From: Bradyrhizobium sp. CB1015 | GTDB lineage: Bacteria > Pseudomonadota > Alphaproteobacteria > Rhizobiales > Xanthobacteraceae | DNA: 64,000 nt | Reading direction: 5' to 3' | Assembly: GCF_025200925.1 (NCBI RefSeq) | Contig: NZ_CP104174.1 | Coordinates: 1,612,001-1,676,000 of the forward strand | In this document: piece by piece, positions 56,177-64,000 of the stretch | Numbering within the stretch: the stretch's first letter is position 1 | Layout: every line of letters starts with the position of its first letter | Program-made: the position numbers and the translations under genes | Notes under the pieces: generated by a model | Databases searched by the model: none | Seen by the model: only the letters and a program-made list of their open reading frames with translations | Told to the model about the DNA's origin: nothing

Positions 56177-56974
56177 GTTCGGCGGACGGGCTGATCGAAG
56201 CCGATAGACTAGAGACCATTGGTTATCTCAACTCCTCAGTTTGCTCAGCTGAATTCATGGAACGCAAGGCGAGAGAGCTGATGAGGGTGGGCGGACTCGA
56301 TGAAGCTCGTCAGATGCGCAAATTACCGGTCTGAACAGCCTCGACCGCTGTCGAGCGGATTTCCTGGCGTCCCAAGCACAACATGACGAGCTGGAAGTAA
56401 GTTGCTAGATGGGATTCCTTGAGGATAGTCAATCCGCGCCATGCCTGCATTGAGCTCCCTGAGCAACCATCTATTTCTCGTACGGCGAAGTCGCTACGCA
56501 AGCGGTCACGGATGCGACCAATTGCTTATTCCTCCGCGCAGTCGCCGTCAGAGGCCGCGGCGACGCAGGAACGGCAGATCCAATCGACGCACAGCGTGAC
56601 GCAGCAGTCGCCTTGGCTGCCGCCCCGGCTGCGAAGCGCGCGCGGCACTTAACTCAGGTAAAGTGCTATCGTTCTCACGCAGCATAGATCCAAATCGACA
56701 GCGATTATTGATGGGTCTGAAATGATTGTCTTTCCGCGGTGAGAAAGCGTTCGCGCAGGGTTGCACAATCTGCCAACTGCACGAGCGGGCGGTATGACCC
56801 CGACACATTTATCGCGATCGTCAAAACCTCTATTAGGACGCTACCTCATTCGCCGAACGTGAGGAGGTCGCCACATCGAGGGGACGCCAAGGACCATGTT
56901 TCGCTGGACGGGATGAGCGGGGATTCCCTCGGGTCGTCATCGATTTTCAAAGAACAGAGTTGGTATTGGCAGCA
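56177..56974. other. Region between peptidase and hipBA promoter
   Basis: A short frame at about 56206-56335 (EADRLETIGYLNSSVCSAEF, MERKARELMRVGGLDEARQM, RKLPV) looks protein-like and could be the end of a lost gene or a small protein from ATG 56258. The rest shows nothing recognised. Confidence 0.35.
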
Positions 56975-56994
56975 GAATTCCCGATCGGTAACTT
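56975..56994. promoter_or_regulatory. hipBA operator O1 (separated by IS21)
   Basis: The 20-mer GAATTCCCGATCGGTAACTT shares its right arm (CGGTAACTT) with O2-O4 at 59776-59894. Without the IS21 element and one target copy it would sit 51 bases from O2, matching the 49-50 base spacing of the others. Confidence 0.7.
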
Positions 56995-57210
56995 TCTGGG
57001 TCGCCCCACCCCGGGCTTGGGGTTAAAGTGCGGATTCCGATCGATGTCGCCCAGGATTCCGAGATGATCTCGCCCACCATTCCGATTTGAAGTCGCCCAC
57101 CCGTTCCGAGATGATGTCGCCCACCATTCCGGGATGATGTCGCCCGGGTGACGAGACCTCTTCTGGCTCCCATAGGGTCAACCTTTCGGTTTTGCGAAGG
57201 GGGACCCTGG

Positions 57211-58764
57211 ATGCCGACGGAGAGGCTTGCGATGCGCCGTGTGCGCGATGTGATCAGGATGAAGGCGGCTGGGCTGCCGAGCCGCGAGATTGCTCGGCGG
57301 ATGGGCGCGGCGCCCTCGACAGTGCGGCTGACCATCCGGCGATTCGAGGCCGCAGGCCTGAGCTGGCCGTTGCCCGACGAACTCACGGACGCGGCCCTGG
57401 AGGCCCGCCTGTTCGCCAAGACCGGCAACGGTAACCGGCAGGGTCATCGCCGCATCGCCGAGCCCGACTGGGCGGCGGTGCACCGCGAGCTCAAGCGCAA
57501 GCATGTGACGCTGTCGATCCTGTGGGAGGAGTACATCGGCGCCGAGCCCGGCGGATACCGGTACTCGCGCTTCTGCGAGCTTTACCGCGCCTGGGAGGGA
57601 CGCCTGTCGGTGACGATGCGCCAGGCGCACGCGGCCGGCGACAAGCTGTTCGTCGACTACGCGGGCGACGGCGTGCCGGTGGTGGTCGACCGCCTCACCG
57701 GCGAGCGGAGGACGGCGCAGATCTTCGTCGCCGTGCTCGGCGCCTCAAGCTTCACCTACGCGCAGGCGACGTGGACGCAGGGGCTCGCCGACTGGATCAG
57801 CGCCCATGTTGGCGCCTTCGCGGCGATCGGCGGCGTCCCGGCGCTCTTGGTGCCTGACAACACCAAAGTCGCAGTCATCAAGGCGAGCCTCTACGACCCG
57901 CAGATCAATCGCACCTATGCGGAGATGGCCGCGCATTACGGCACGGCCGTCTTGCCGGCGCGACCTCGCAAGCCGCGCGACAAGGCCAAGGTCGAGCAGG
58001 CCGTCCTCATCATCGAGCGCTGGCTGCTCGGCCGCCTGCGCCACCGCGTCTTCTACAGCCTCGCCGAGGTCAACGCAGCGATCGGCGAGTTGCTCACCAG
58101 GCTCAACGAGGAGCGGCCGATCCGGCGGCTCGGCGTGACGCGCCGCCGGCTGCTCGAGGAGATCGACCGGCCGGCGCTCAAGCCGTTGCCGGCGAGCCCC
58201 TACGTGCTCGCCGAGTGGCGGATCCGCCGCGTCAGCCTCGACTACCACGTCGAGGTGGAGAAGCATTATTACAGCGTTCCGCATCGCTTCGCGCGTGCCG
58301 AGGTCGAGGTGCGGTTCACCGCCCGCACCGTCGAGATCTTCCACAAGGGCGAGCGGATTGCCGCGCATCAGCGCATGAGTGGCAATCACAAGCACACCAC
58401 CGTGCCGGAGCACATGGCCTCCAGCCATCGGCGCTACGCCGGCTGGACTATCGGGCGTATCCGTCAGGACGCCGCCGCGATCGGGCCGGCAACCAGCGCA
58501 TTGTGCGACCTCATTCTCGACGAGCGCTCGCACCCCGAACAAGGCTTCCGCGCCTGCCTCGGCATCCTCAGGCTCGCCGCCTCCTATGGGCGCGAACGGC
58601 TGGACGCGGCGGCTGCGCGGGCGATCGACATCGGCGCGCGCACCTATGGCTCGGTCAAGTCGATCCTCGCCAACAATCTCGATCGGCGTCCCGCTCACCA
58701 GCGCTCCGCGGACGATGCGCCGATCCTGCATGCCAACATCCGCGGACCGCGCTACTACAATTAG
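57211..58764 (+). CDS. istA: IS21 transposase IstA
   Basis: The 517-residue enzyme starts at ATG 57211 (MPTERLAMRRVRDVIRMKAA) after GAAGGGGGACC; GTG 57148 lies in the end repeats and is less likely. The N-terminal HTH is GLPSREIARRMGAAPSTVRL. The integrase-type core has DKLFVDYAGDGVPVVVDRLT, VPALLVPDNTKVAVIKASLY and RPRKPRDKAKVEQAVLIIER, supplying the DDE triad. The C-terminal domain includes VSLDYHVEVEKHYYSVPHRF. The frame is intact. It cuts and joins element ends together with IstB. Confidence 0.9.
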   Translation: MPTERLAMRRVRDVIRMKAAGLPSREIARRMGAAPSTVRLTIRRFEAAGLSWPLPDELTDAALEARLFAKTGNGNRQGHRRIAEPDWAAVHRELKRKHVTLSILWEEYIGAEPGGYRYSRFCELYRAWEGRLSVTMRQAHAAGDKLFVDYAGDGVPVVVDRLTGERRTAQIFVAVLGASSFTYAQATWTQGLADWISAHVGAFAAIGGVPALLVPDNTKVAVIKASLYDPQINRTYAEMAAHYGTAVLPARPRKPRDKAKVEQAVLIIERWLLGRLRHRVFYSLAEVNAAIGELLTRLNEERPIRRLGVTRRRLLEEIDRPALKPLPASPYVLAEWRIRRVSLDYHVEVEKHYYSVPHRFARAEVEVRFTARTVEIFHKGERIAAHQRMSGNHKHTTVPEHMASSHRRYAGWTIGRIRQDAAAIGPATSALCDLILDERSHPEQGFRACLGILRLAASYGRERLDAAAARAIDIGARTYGSVKSILANNLDRRPAHQRSADDAPILHANIRGPRYYN

Positions 58765-58775
58765 GAGACCGTCCC

Positions 58776-59519
58776 TTGCTCACCCATCCGACCCTCGACC
58801 GCCTCAACGCCCTCGGCCTCCACGGCATGGCCAAGGCCTTCGCCGACATTGAAGCCGCCGGTGAGGCTGGCAGCCTCAGTCACGCCGAATGGCTTGCTCT
58901 GCTGCTCGAACGTGAAGCCTCGCTGCGGCACGACAAACGGCTCGCCACTCGCCTGCGCTACGCCAAGCTGCGCCAGCAGGCATGCGTCGAGGACATCGAC
59001 TATCGCACCCCGCGCGGTCTCGACCGCCCGCTGTTCGCCAAGCTTGTCGAGGGCCGTTGGATCGACGACCACGTCAATCTCCTGATCTGCGGCCCGGCAG
59101 GCGTCGGCAAGAGTTGGCTCGCCTCGGCGCTCGGCCACAAGGCCTGTCGCGACAATCGCTCCGTGCTCTATCAGCGCGTCCCGCGCCTGTTCGACGATCT
59201 GGCGCTCGCCCGCGGCGACGGTCGTCACCCACGCCTGTTGCGCAGCCTTGGCCGTGTCGATCTGCTGATCCTCGACGATTGGGGGCTCGAGCCGCTCGAT
59301 GCCGGCGCCCGTCACGACCTCCTGGAAATCCTCGAAGATCGCTACGGTCATCGCTCCACCATCGTCACCAGCCAGCTCCCCGTGGACCAGTGGCATCTGC
59401 TCATTGGAGATCCCACCTATGCCGACGCCGTGCTCGATCGCCTCGTCCACAATGCCCATCGGCTCGACCTCACCGGTGAGAGCCTGCGCCGAACCCGGCA
59501 ATCCGCCCGAAAGACCTGA
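58776..59519 (+). CDS. istB: IS21 helper ATPase IstB
   Basis: This 247-residue AAA+ ATPase starts at TTG 58776; TAGGAGACC, overlapping the istA stop, is its ribosome-binding site. Walker A is ICGPAGVGKSWLASALGHKA and Walker B is VDLLILDDWGLEPLDAGARH. The N-terminus HPTLDRLNALGLHGMAKAFA is the family's helical lead. IstB loads on target DNA and delivers it to IstA. The downstream end at 59519 leaves 250 bases before the right terminus. Confidence 0.9.
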   Translation: MLTHPTLDRLNALGLHGMAKAFADIEAAGEAGSLSHAEWLALLLEREASLRHDKRLATRLRYAKLRQQACVEDIDYRTPRGLDRPLFAKLVEGRWIDDHVNLLICGPAGVGKSWLASALGHKACRDNRSVLYQRVPRLFDDLALARGDGRHPRLLRSLGRVDLLILDDWGLEPLDAGARHDLLEILEDRYGHRSTIVTSQLPVDQWHLLIGDPTYADAVLDRLVHNAHRLDLTGESLRRTRQSARKT

Positions 59520-59775
59520 GCGCTGTGGACATGCCGCTGCGCTTGGACAACGCAATCGCGTTGCCCACATGCCCACAGCAACCGCAGAAGAAGAAAAAAG
59601 GTTGAAGTCGCGATTCCAGATTGACCGCGCGGCTTGACCGATGCCAGAGAACCAGCCGGCCAGAACGCCTCGCCGCTGGGCGAGATCAAATCGGAAAGGT
59701 GGGCGACATCGTCTCGGAATCCACGGGCGACTTCATATCGGTACGCCTGGGCGACTTCGTCGGAATCCGCAGTTA

Positions 59776-59894
59776 AAGTTCCCGTTCGGTAACTTTTTGC
59801 CTCTCAACCATGGAACTGAGCGAAAAACTCCCGCTCGGTAACTTTTCGCTGGACACCCACCGTTTCAGCTCATAAAGTTCCCGTTCGGTAACTT
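59776..59894 (+). promoter_or_regulatory. hipBA operators O2, O3 and O4
   Basis: Three 20-bp near-palindromes: O2 59776-59795 (AAGTTCCCGTTCGGTAACTT), O3 59825-59844 (AACTCCCGCTCGGTAACTT core) and O4 59875-59894 (identical to O2), spaced 49 and 50 bases apart. Arms AAGTTcCCG/CGGtAACTT are symmetric. O4 ends 15 bases before the hipB start, so bound repressor would cover the promoter. HipB-type antitoxins bind such arrays, and Escherichia coli hipBA also has four operators. Confidence 0.75.
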
Positions 59895-59909
59895 TACGAC
59901 GAGAGAGCT

Positions 59910-60284
59910 ATGAACACGCGTCCAAAGGGCACTCCCCTCTCAGGCGGAAACGACGCTCCTGGCGAGACCGGTGTCGCGCGCCAAGCCGCCGAGTTCGCTG
60001 CAGCATTCGGTCGCCTCATCCAGGCAGAACGCAAACGCCAGGGCCTCCGGCAGGACGAGCTGGCCATGGTGGGCGGGACAGGAAAGCGCTTCATCGTTGA
60101 CCTCGAGGCCGGAAAAAGCACGTGTCAGCTCGGGCGCAGCCTGCGCGTGGCAAACGTGCTCGGGCTGCGCATCGAGGATGTTCTCAAGGATGCCCAAGCC
60201 CGCCGCGCGAACACTTCCGAGACACCGGACATTCCCGACAGCGACGAGGAGGAGCCTCATGGACCGTCTTCCCGTCTACTTTGA
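59910..60284 (+). CDS. hipB: HipB-type antitoxin, XRE-family repressor
   Basis: The 124-residue protein has a polar N-terminal arm (residues 1-25), then an XRE helix-turn-helix (FAAAFGRLIQAERKRQGLRQ, DELAMVGGTGKRFIVDLEAG) and the KSTCQLGRSLRVANVLGLRI segment typical of HipB. The C-terminal acidic tail (SETPDIPDSDEEEPHG) is longer than in E. coli HipB and overlaps the hipA start by 26 bases. It should bind the palindromic array in front of the gene and neutralise HipA. The ribosome-binding site is GAGAGAGCT. Confidence 0.85.
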   Translation: MNTRPKGTPLSGGNDAPGETGVARQAAEFAAAFGRLIQAERKRQGLRQDELAMVGGTGKRFIVDLEAGKSTCQLGRSLRVANVLGLRIEDVLKDAQARRANTSETPDIPDSDEEEPHGPSSRLL

Positions 60285-61548
60285 GACGCGAGAGGTCGGC
60301 TGGATCACGACCGCCGACGAAGCGTCAGGCTTCACCTATGCCGAATCCTGGCGCGGGCTGACCGGCGCCTTCCCTGTGTCGCTCACCATGCCGCTCTCGC
60401 GGGCGTCGCACGATGCCTCGGCAATTCTGTCATGGGCGGCAAATCTGCTGCCGGAGAACGCAACTCTCGGGATCGTAGGTCATATGCTCGGCAAGTCGCC
60501 GGCCGATGTCATCGGCCTTCTTGCCGAGATGGGCCGCGACACCGCCGGCGCGCTCTCCGTCGGACAGCCGGGCACCGGGCTGATCGCCGGAAAATGGCGA
60601 GAGATCCCCGACAAGGCCGCGCTCGAGCGCATCCTCAATGAGCTACCCCACAAGCCCTTCCTCGTCGGCGAAGATGGCGTGTCGATGTCGCTTGCCGGTG
60701 TGCAGACGAAGCTCGCCGTCGCTCTGGATGGCGACACCCTGTACATACCGATCGACGGCGCGCCATCGACCCACATCATCAAGCCCGATGGCGAGCGCTT
60801 GCCTGGCGCCGTCCAGAACGAGGCATTCTGCCTGACGCTCGCGCGCATGATCGGAATCCCGACGCCGAAGGTGACGACCGGGACGGCAGGCGAACGTAGC
60901 TACCTGCTGGTTGAGCGCTATGACCGCCGTCATGACGGCAAGAGGTGGCGGCGGCTGCATCAGGAGGACTTCTGCCAAGCCCTGGGCCGACCGCCAGCTG
61001 CCAAGTACCAGAACAACGATAGAGGCCTAAAAGGACCATCATTGGCCGACATGGTCGGCGTGACCCAGCGCCACATGACAGCACAGGAGACCGCTCGCTT
61101 CGTCGACCTTGCCATCTTCAATCCAATGGTGTGGAACACGGATTCCCATGCCAAAAATTACTCGCTGATGCTATCGGCGCGCGGCGCCGCCATGGTGCCA
61201 GGCTACGACATCATCTGTGCGGCGCCATATCCGAAGATCACACGCAACATGGCGCAGAAGATCGGCGGGCAGAAGCAGGCTGATCAGCTTGGACGAAACC
61301 ACTGGGAGCGCTTCGCCATCGACTGCAAGCTCTCTCCAACACAGACGATCCGTCGCGTCTCCGAGATTGCTCAGGCCGTGACGCACCACGCAATGGTGGC
61401 CAAGGCCGAAGTCGAAGCCATGCCTGCCCGCGGCGATCCCGTCCTGGACACGGTCGTCGAGGCGGTGATTTCGCGCGCACGCGGCTACCTAGATCGCCTG
61501 AAGCAAACGGAGCCAGCGCCGAAAGGCGCAGCAGCCCTATCGTCCTAG
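60259..61548 (+). CDS. hipA: HipA-type toxin, Ser/Thr kinase
   Basis: The 429-residue protein starts at ATG 60259 after GAGGAGGAG inside the end of hipB. It has the HipA N-terminal domain (VYFETREVGWITTADEASGF) and the kinase fold: the phosphorylation/P-loop-like motif MSLAGVQTKLAVALDG (Ser144 region), HIIKPDGE (K175), the catalytic NTDSHAKNYSLM (D295) and the metal Asp in VPGYDIICAAPY (D317). HipA of E. coli phosphorylates glutamyl-tRNA synthetase and causes dormancy; the target here is unknown. All key residues are kept. The stop TAG is the target site of an IS701 element, so the original C-terminus might have been slightly longer. Confidence 0.85.
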   Translation: MDRLPVYFETREVGWITTADEASGFTYAESWRGLTGAFPVSLTMPLSRASHDASAILSWAANLLPENATLGIVGHMLGKSPADVIGLLAEMGRDTAGALSVGQPGTGLIAGKWREIPDKAALERILNELPHKPFLVGEDGVSMSLAGVQTKLAVALDGDTLYIPIDGAPSTHIIKPDGERLPGAVQNEAFCLTLARMIGIPTPKVTTGTAGERSYLLVERYDRRHDGKRWRRLHQEDFCQALGRPPAAKYQNNDRGLKGPSLADMVGVTQRHMTAQETARFVDLAIFNPMVWNTDSHAKNYSLMLSARGAAMVPGYDIICAAPYPKITRNMAQKIGGQKQADQLGRNHWERFAIDCKLSPTQTIRRVSEIAQAVTHHAMVAKAEVEAMPARGDPVLDTVVEAVISRARGYLDRLKQTEPAPKGAAALSS

Positions 61549-62966
61549 TATTACAGTTGCTATTTTCGGTGAGTTCTGAATCCATGGGTGACCATGATAC
61601 GGGATCTGGTCATTGGTGGTGCGTCGGTTGAAGATACGCTGACGCTGCGGGCTTCCTCGTTGCGAGATGCCAGGCAACGCATCCGTCCGCTGTTTACGCA
61701 GGAGCGGGTGGCGGCCTCGGCGTGACGGTTTCTCGACGGACTGTTGGGTAACGAGCCGCGCAAGACGGGTTGGATGCGGGCTGAAGCGGCCGGCGATCCA
61801 GGCCCGTGGCGCCAGCAGGCGATCCTGGGGTCGGGGGCAGTGGGATGCCGACACGCTGCGCGACATTGTTGCGTGAGTACGCGCTGGAAACGTTTGCCGA
61901 TGAGGACGCGGTTCTGGCTATCGATGAGACCGGGTTTTTAAAACAGGGCAAGGCGTCGTGCGGCGTCGCACGCCAGTACACTGGCTCGGCGGGCAAGATC
62001 ACCAATTGCCAGATCGGAGTGTTCGCCTCCTATGTGTCGCGGCATGGCCATGCCTTCATCGATCGCACGCTCTACCGGCCGAAGGAATGGACGGACGCCC
62101 CCGCTCGCCTGAAGGCACCGCATGTACCGAGCGATGTGGGCTTTGCGACCCAGCCCAAGATCGCGCGTCGAATGATCGCTCGTGCAATCGCCGCAAGGGC
62201 GCCGTTCTCGTTCGTGGCGGCGGACAGCGTGTATGGCACGGGCGAGATCGAAACCCTGCTGCGCGAGGCGGGCAAAGGCTATGTTCTGAGTGTTGCTTCC
62301 AATCACGTGTTCCGTTCCTGGGGCAAGCCGCAGCCTGTCGCCGGCACCGCCTCCGCGATCGCGCAGAACCTTCCCAAGAACGCCTGGCGCCGCCGTCAGG
62401 CGGAGGGACCAAAGGTCCGCGCTGGCACGACAGGGCCTATCTCGAGTTGGGCCGATCTCGACGTCAGTGAATACAACGACGACCTTGCCGGGGAATGGAC
62501 GCGGGGTCTTCTGATCCGCCGCAACATCGCCGACGGCAGCTTGGCCTTCTTCTCCAGTTGGTGCCCCGAGGGCACCTCCATGCAGAAGCTGGTGTCGGTA
62601 GAAGGCCATCGCTCGCCCATCGAGGACAGCTTCGAAACCGCCAAGAACGAGCTCGGCCTTGATCACAACGAAAGCCGCTCCTGGCATGGCTGGCATCGCC
62701 ATGTCTCACTCGTCATGCTGGCCTTCGCCTTGATGGCCGTCATCCGTCATCGGGCCAATGCTGAGCCAGCGCTCAAAAAACGCGACGCCGGCGCACCAAA
62801 CATCGTTCCTGATCCGCTGGTCGATCCAGGAAATCCGTCGCATCGCTATCAAGCTCGCTCAACGGCGCATCTCGATCGACCGTGTTCTCGCATGGTCGCT
62901 CTGGCGGCGAGCTCACCAGGCCGACGCTCGCCGCGCTCACCTCGGACGAAAAATGAAACTGTAATG
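61549..62966 (+). mobile_element. IS701-family element at the hipA stop codon
   Basis: Inverted ends TATTACAGTT (61549) and AACTGTAATG (ending 62966) are flanked by CTAG (61545-61548) and CTAA (62967-62970), consistent with the 4-bp target duplication of this family. The first flank contains the hipA stop codon. The transposase inside is degenerate. Confidence 0.8.
61595..62964 (+). pseudogene. IS701-family transposase, stop and frameshifts
   Basis: It begins MIRDLVIGGASVEDTLTLRA and meets an in-frame TGA at about 61723 (FTQERVAASA), then continues in shifted frames with RFLDGLLGNEPRKTGWMRAE, GDPGPWRQQAILG. The core frame has DAVLAIDETGFLKQGKASCG (first Asp), FVAADSVYGTGEIETLLREA (second Asp), IEDSFETAKNELGLDHNESR (Glu) and WHRHVSLVMLAFALMAVIRH. 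A last shift near 62770 is needed for LIRWSIQEIRRIAIKLAQRR. It is an inactive copy. Confidence 0.85.
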
Positions 62967-63020
62967 CTAACTTAGATGAGCCCAGAGCCTCTCTTCGCGA
63001 AAAGCCTAATCAGTCTCAAA

Positions 63021-64000
63021 TTATCTGACGTCGGACGTGCCAACTGCGTTGTTCAACAAGGACCTACAGAATGCAGGCGTGAGCTTGCCGCGGTGGATCA
63101 CGACGTTTTCGTGCCCCATCGCGGCTCGCGCGCTCTGCCAGTGCCGATTGTAGCCGCGCTGTTCATTGGATTTCACATGGCAAGCGGCGAATTCGGCGTC
63201 AGCCGCCGTCGCCAAATGCCACGCATGTACCGGCCGCTTCGTATGGATGTGCACCCACATCGGATTCGCCGTCGCACCGTTGCGCAGTGCCTTGGGCCGC
63301 AGCTTAATCTCGAACAGCGTCCCCGGATCGCCGCTCAACGCGCGCGGAGGATCCGGAGGCTCCAACTCCCCGGCCGCCCGCAACGCTTCAAGGTATTTCT
63401 GCGAGGGAAAGCCGTAGCTCTTCATGCAATCGATCATGATCGCGGCTCTTTGCCTCTTCAATGAGTTTGCCTGTCCCTGCACCTCGGAATACATCGTCTT
63501 GAGCCGGACTATCTTGTCGTGCACTTCGGGCACTTGCGCGGGCGTGAGCAAGCCACTTCGACGAGGCTCCTCCAACGCGGCTACACAGGCTTCGATCTCG
63601 GCGGCCTGTCGGTGGAGGCGCTCGACGACGATATTTAGGACGTGGTCGGCGTCCTCGGGTTTCATCTGACGCGCTTGCGAGACGGCGCTTTGCTGAGCGG
63701 GCAGATCGAACTGCAAAAGTTCGTCCAATCGCTTGAGCAGTCCCGTCAGCGCTTCTCTGGAGGGCGGAGCCTGCCACATCGTCAGGTTTCCGCTCGCCGA
63801 CGATGACGCCCGCGCGCGGGCCTCCTCCGCGCTCGTGAGTTTCTTTGTACCCAAATCCGAGAGTACGATAACCTTGCGTGTTGAGCCCGTGCCAGCGTCG
63901 GACCCGGCGAGCTGCGGCTCAGCGCCCCCAGCTGTCGAACTCCCCTCGCCTGCGGCCGCTGCGCGCCTGCCTTTGCCCTTCCTGCGCGCTGCAGTGCCTT
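63021..64000 (-). CDS. Partial hypothetical protein running off the right edge
   Basis: The frame is open from the window edge (64000) to the stop at 63021, at least 326 codons, so the start is outside. The visible N-terminal part is low-complexity and basic (RRKGKGRRAAAAGEGSS), followed by helical segments (SREALTGLLKRLDELLQFDL, DHVLNIVVERLHRQAAEIEA, VHDKIVRLKTMYSEVQGQAN) and a C-terminal globular part (GTLFEIKLRPKALRNGATAN, PMWVHIHTKRPVHAWHLATA). I recognise no family. The helical middle suggests a coiled coil. TTG 63854 is the start of the last uninterrupted domain but probably not the real one. Confidence 0.55.
   Translation of the reverse strand, partial: GTAARRKGKGRRAAAAGEGSSTAGGAEPQLAGSDAGTGSTRKVIVLSDLGTKKLTSAEEARARASSSASGNLTMWQAPPSREALTGLLKRLDELLQFDLPAQQSAVSQARQMKPEDADHVLNIVVERLHRQAAEIEACVAALEEPRRSGLLTPAQVPEVHDKIVRLKTMYSEVQGQANSLKRQRAAIMIDCMKSYGFPSQKYLEALRAAGELEPPDPPRALSGDPGTLFEIKLRPKALRNGATANPMWVHIHTKRPVHAWHLATAADAEFAACHVKSNEQRGYNRHWQSARAAMGHENVVIHRGKLTPAFCRSLLNNAVGTSDVR

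Larger units (their letters stand above)
57029..59771 (+). mobile_element. Intact IS21-family element with 7-bp target duplication
   Basis: Perfect 12-bp terminal repeats (TGCGGATTCCGA at 57029, TCGGAATCCGCA ending 59771) are flanked by GTTAAAG on both sides (57022-57028, 59772-59778). The left end holds five tandem copies of a unit of about 24 bp around ATTCCGAGATGATGTCGCCC, and the right end three inverted copies, as expected for IstA binding sites. istA and istB are both intact. Confidence 0.95.

Noticed and set aside
57029..57150. Short tandem repeats resembling a CRISPR array
   Set aside because: The units are contiguous, degenerate and lie at an IS21 end with matching inverted copies at the other end. 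There are no spacers and no cas genes.
57745..58731. A 328-codon minus-strand frame inside IS21
   Set aside because: It is the antisense shadow of istA, which has complete catalytic motifs.
1..64000. tRNA or rRNA genes and an island attachment site
   Set aside because: None was recognised on reading both strands. A covariance-model scan would be needed to exclude them, and none is claimed.

Overview
The window looks like part of a symbiosis island from a Bradyrhizobium-type soil bacterium. The evidence is indirect. Base composition is GC-rich, and there is a decayed NopM-like type III effector (LRR plus NEL ubiquitin ligase) with a tts-box-like promoter, a SemiSWEET sugar transporter, a phasin, and a very high density of insertion sequences, group II intron pieces and broken genes. 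No rRNA, tRNA or CRISPR array was recognised. Roughly half of the 64 kb is mobile DNA, and much of it is nested.

Layout. 0.3-2.1 kb: phage-type remnants (XRE regulator, terminase small subunit) joined to an IS1182 fragment. 2.1-5.9 kb: an IS66 element split by an IS1111-type IS110 element. 5.9-8.5 kb: a ParB-domain fragment and an IS3 element. 8.5-9.5 kb: a three-hairpin repeat and a SemiSWEET gene. 9.6-14.8 kb: an IS256-type fragment, an unassigned stretch, an intact AnsP-like permease and an IS5 derivative. 14.8-19.8 kb: a patchwork of IS3, UPF0149, IS256, IS21 and IS66 pieces, a complete element with an integrase-core transposase, and a broken tyrosine recombinase. 19.8-23 kb: a group II intron whose reverse transcriptase is split by an intact IS256 element. 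23-36 kb: a phasin, an aminotransferase stub, two related IS3 elements in opposite orientation (one split by an IS110 element), integrase and intron fragments, and small hypothetical genes. 36-42 kb: an unassigned 260-residue protein, a PLP-dependent gamma-lyase/synthase family enzyme, the NopM pseudogene and an IS4 fragment.

42-46.3 kb resembles a mobilizable element: phage-like small genes, a two-gene small-protein operon with a clear terminator, an excisionase-like HTH protein, and a mobC-relaxase pair overlapping by ATGA. A second copy of the three-hairpin repeat lies inside it, inverted relative to the 8.5 kb copy. 46.4-51 kb is a decaying phosphonate-related locus: an alkaline-phosphatase-superfamily pseudogene with four lesions, a frameshifted GntR/UTRA regulator, an intact nucleotidyltransferase and an intact PEP mutase-like enzyme with an altered EDK motif. 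A 57-residue LuxR DNA-binding domain without a sensor domain follows.

53.5-64 kb carries a small membrane protein, an intact prolyl-oligopeptidase-family serine peptidase, and a hipBA toxin-antitoxin operon. The hipBA promoter contained four evenly spaced palindromic operators until an intact IS21 element (7-bp target duplication) landed between the first and second. An IS701 element sits on the hipA stop codon. A partial unassigned gene runs off the right edge.

The most unusual signals are the three-hairpin repeat with covarying stems, the split hipBA operator array, and the PEP mutase/nucleotidyltransferase pair with its altered motif. Boundaries of degraded elements are approximate, and family assignments come from recognised motifs, not database searches.
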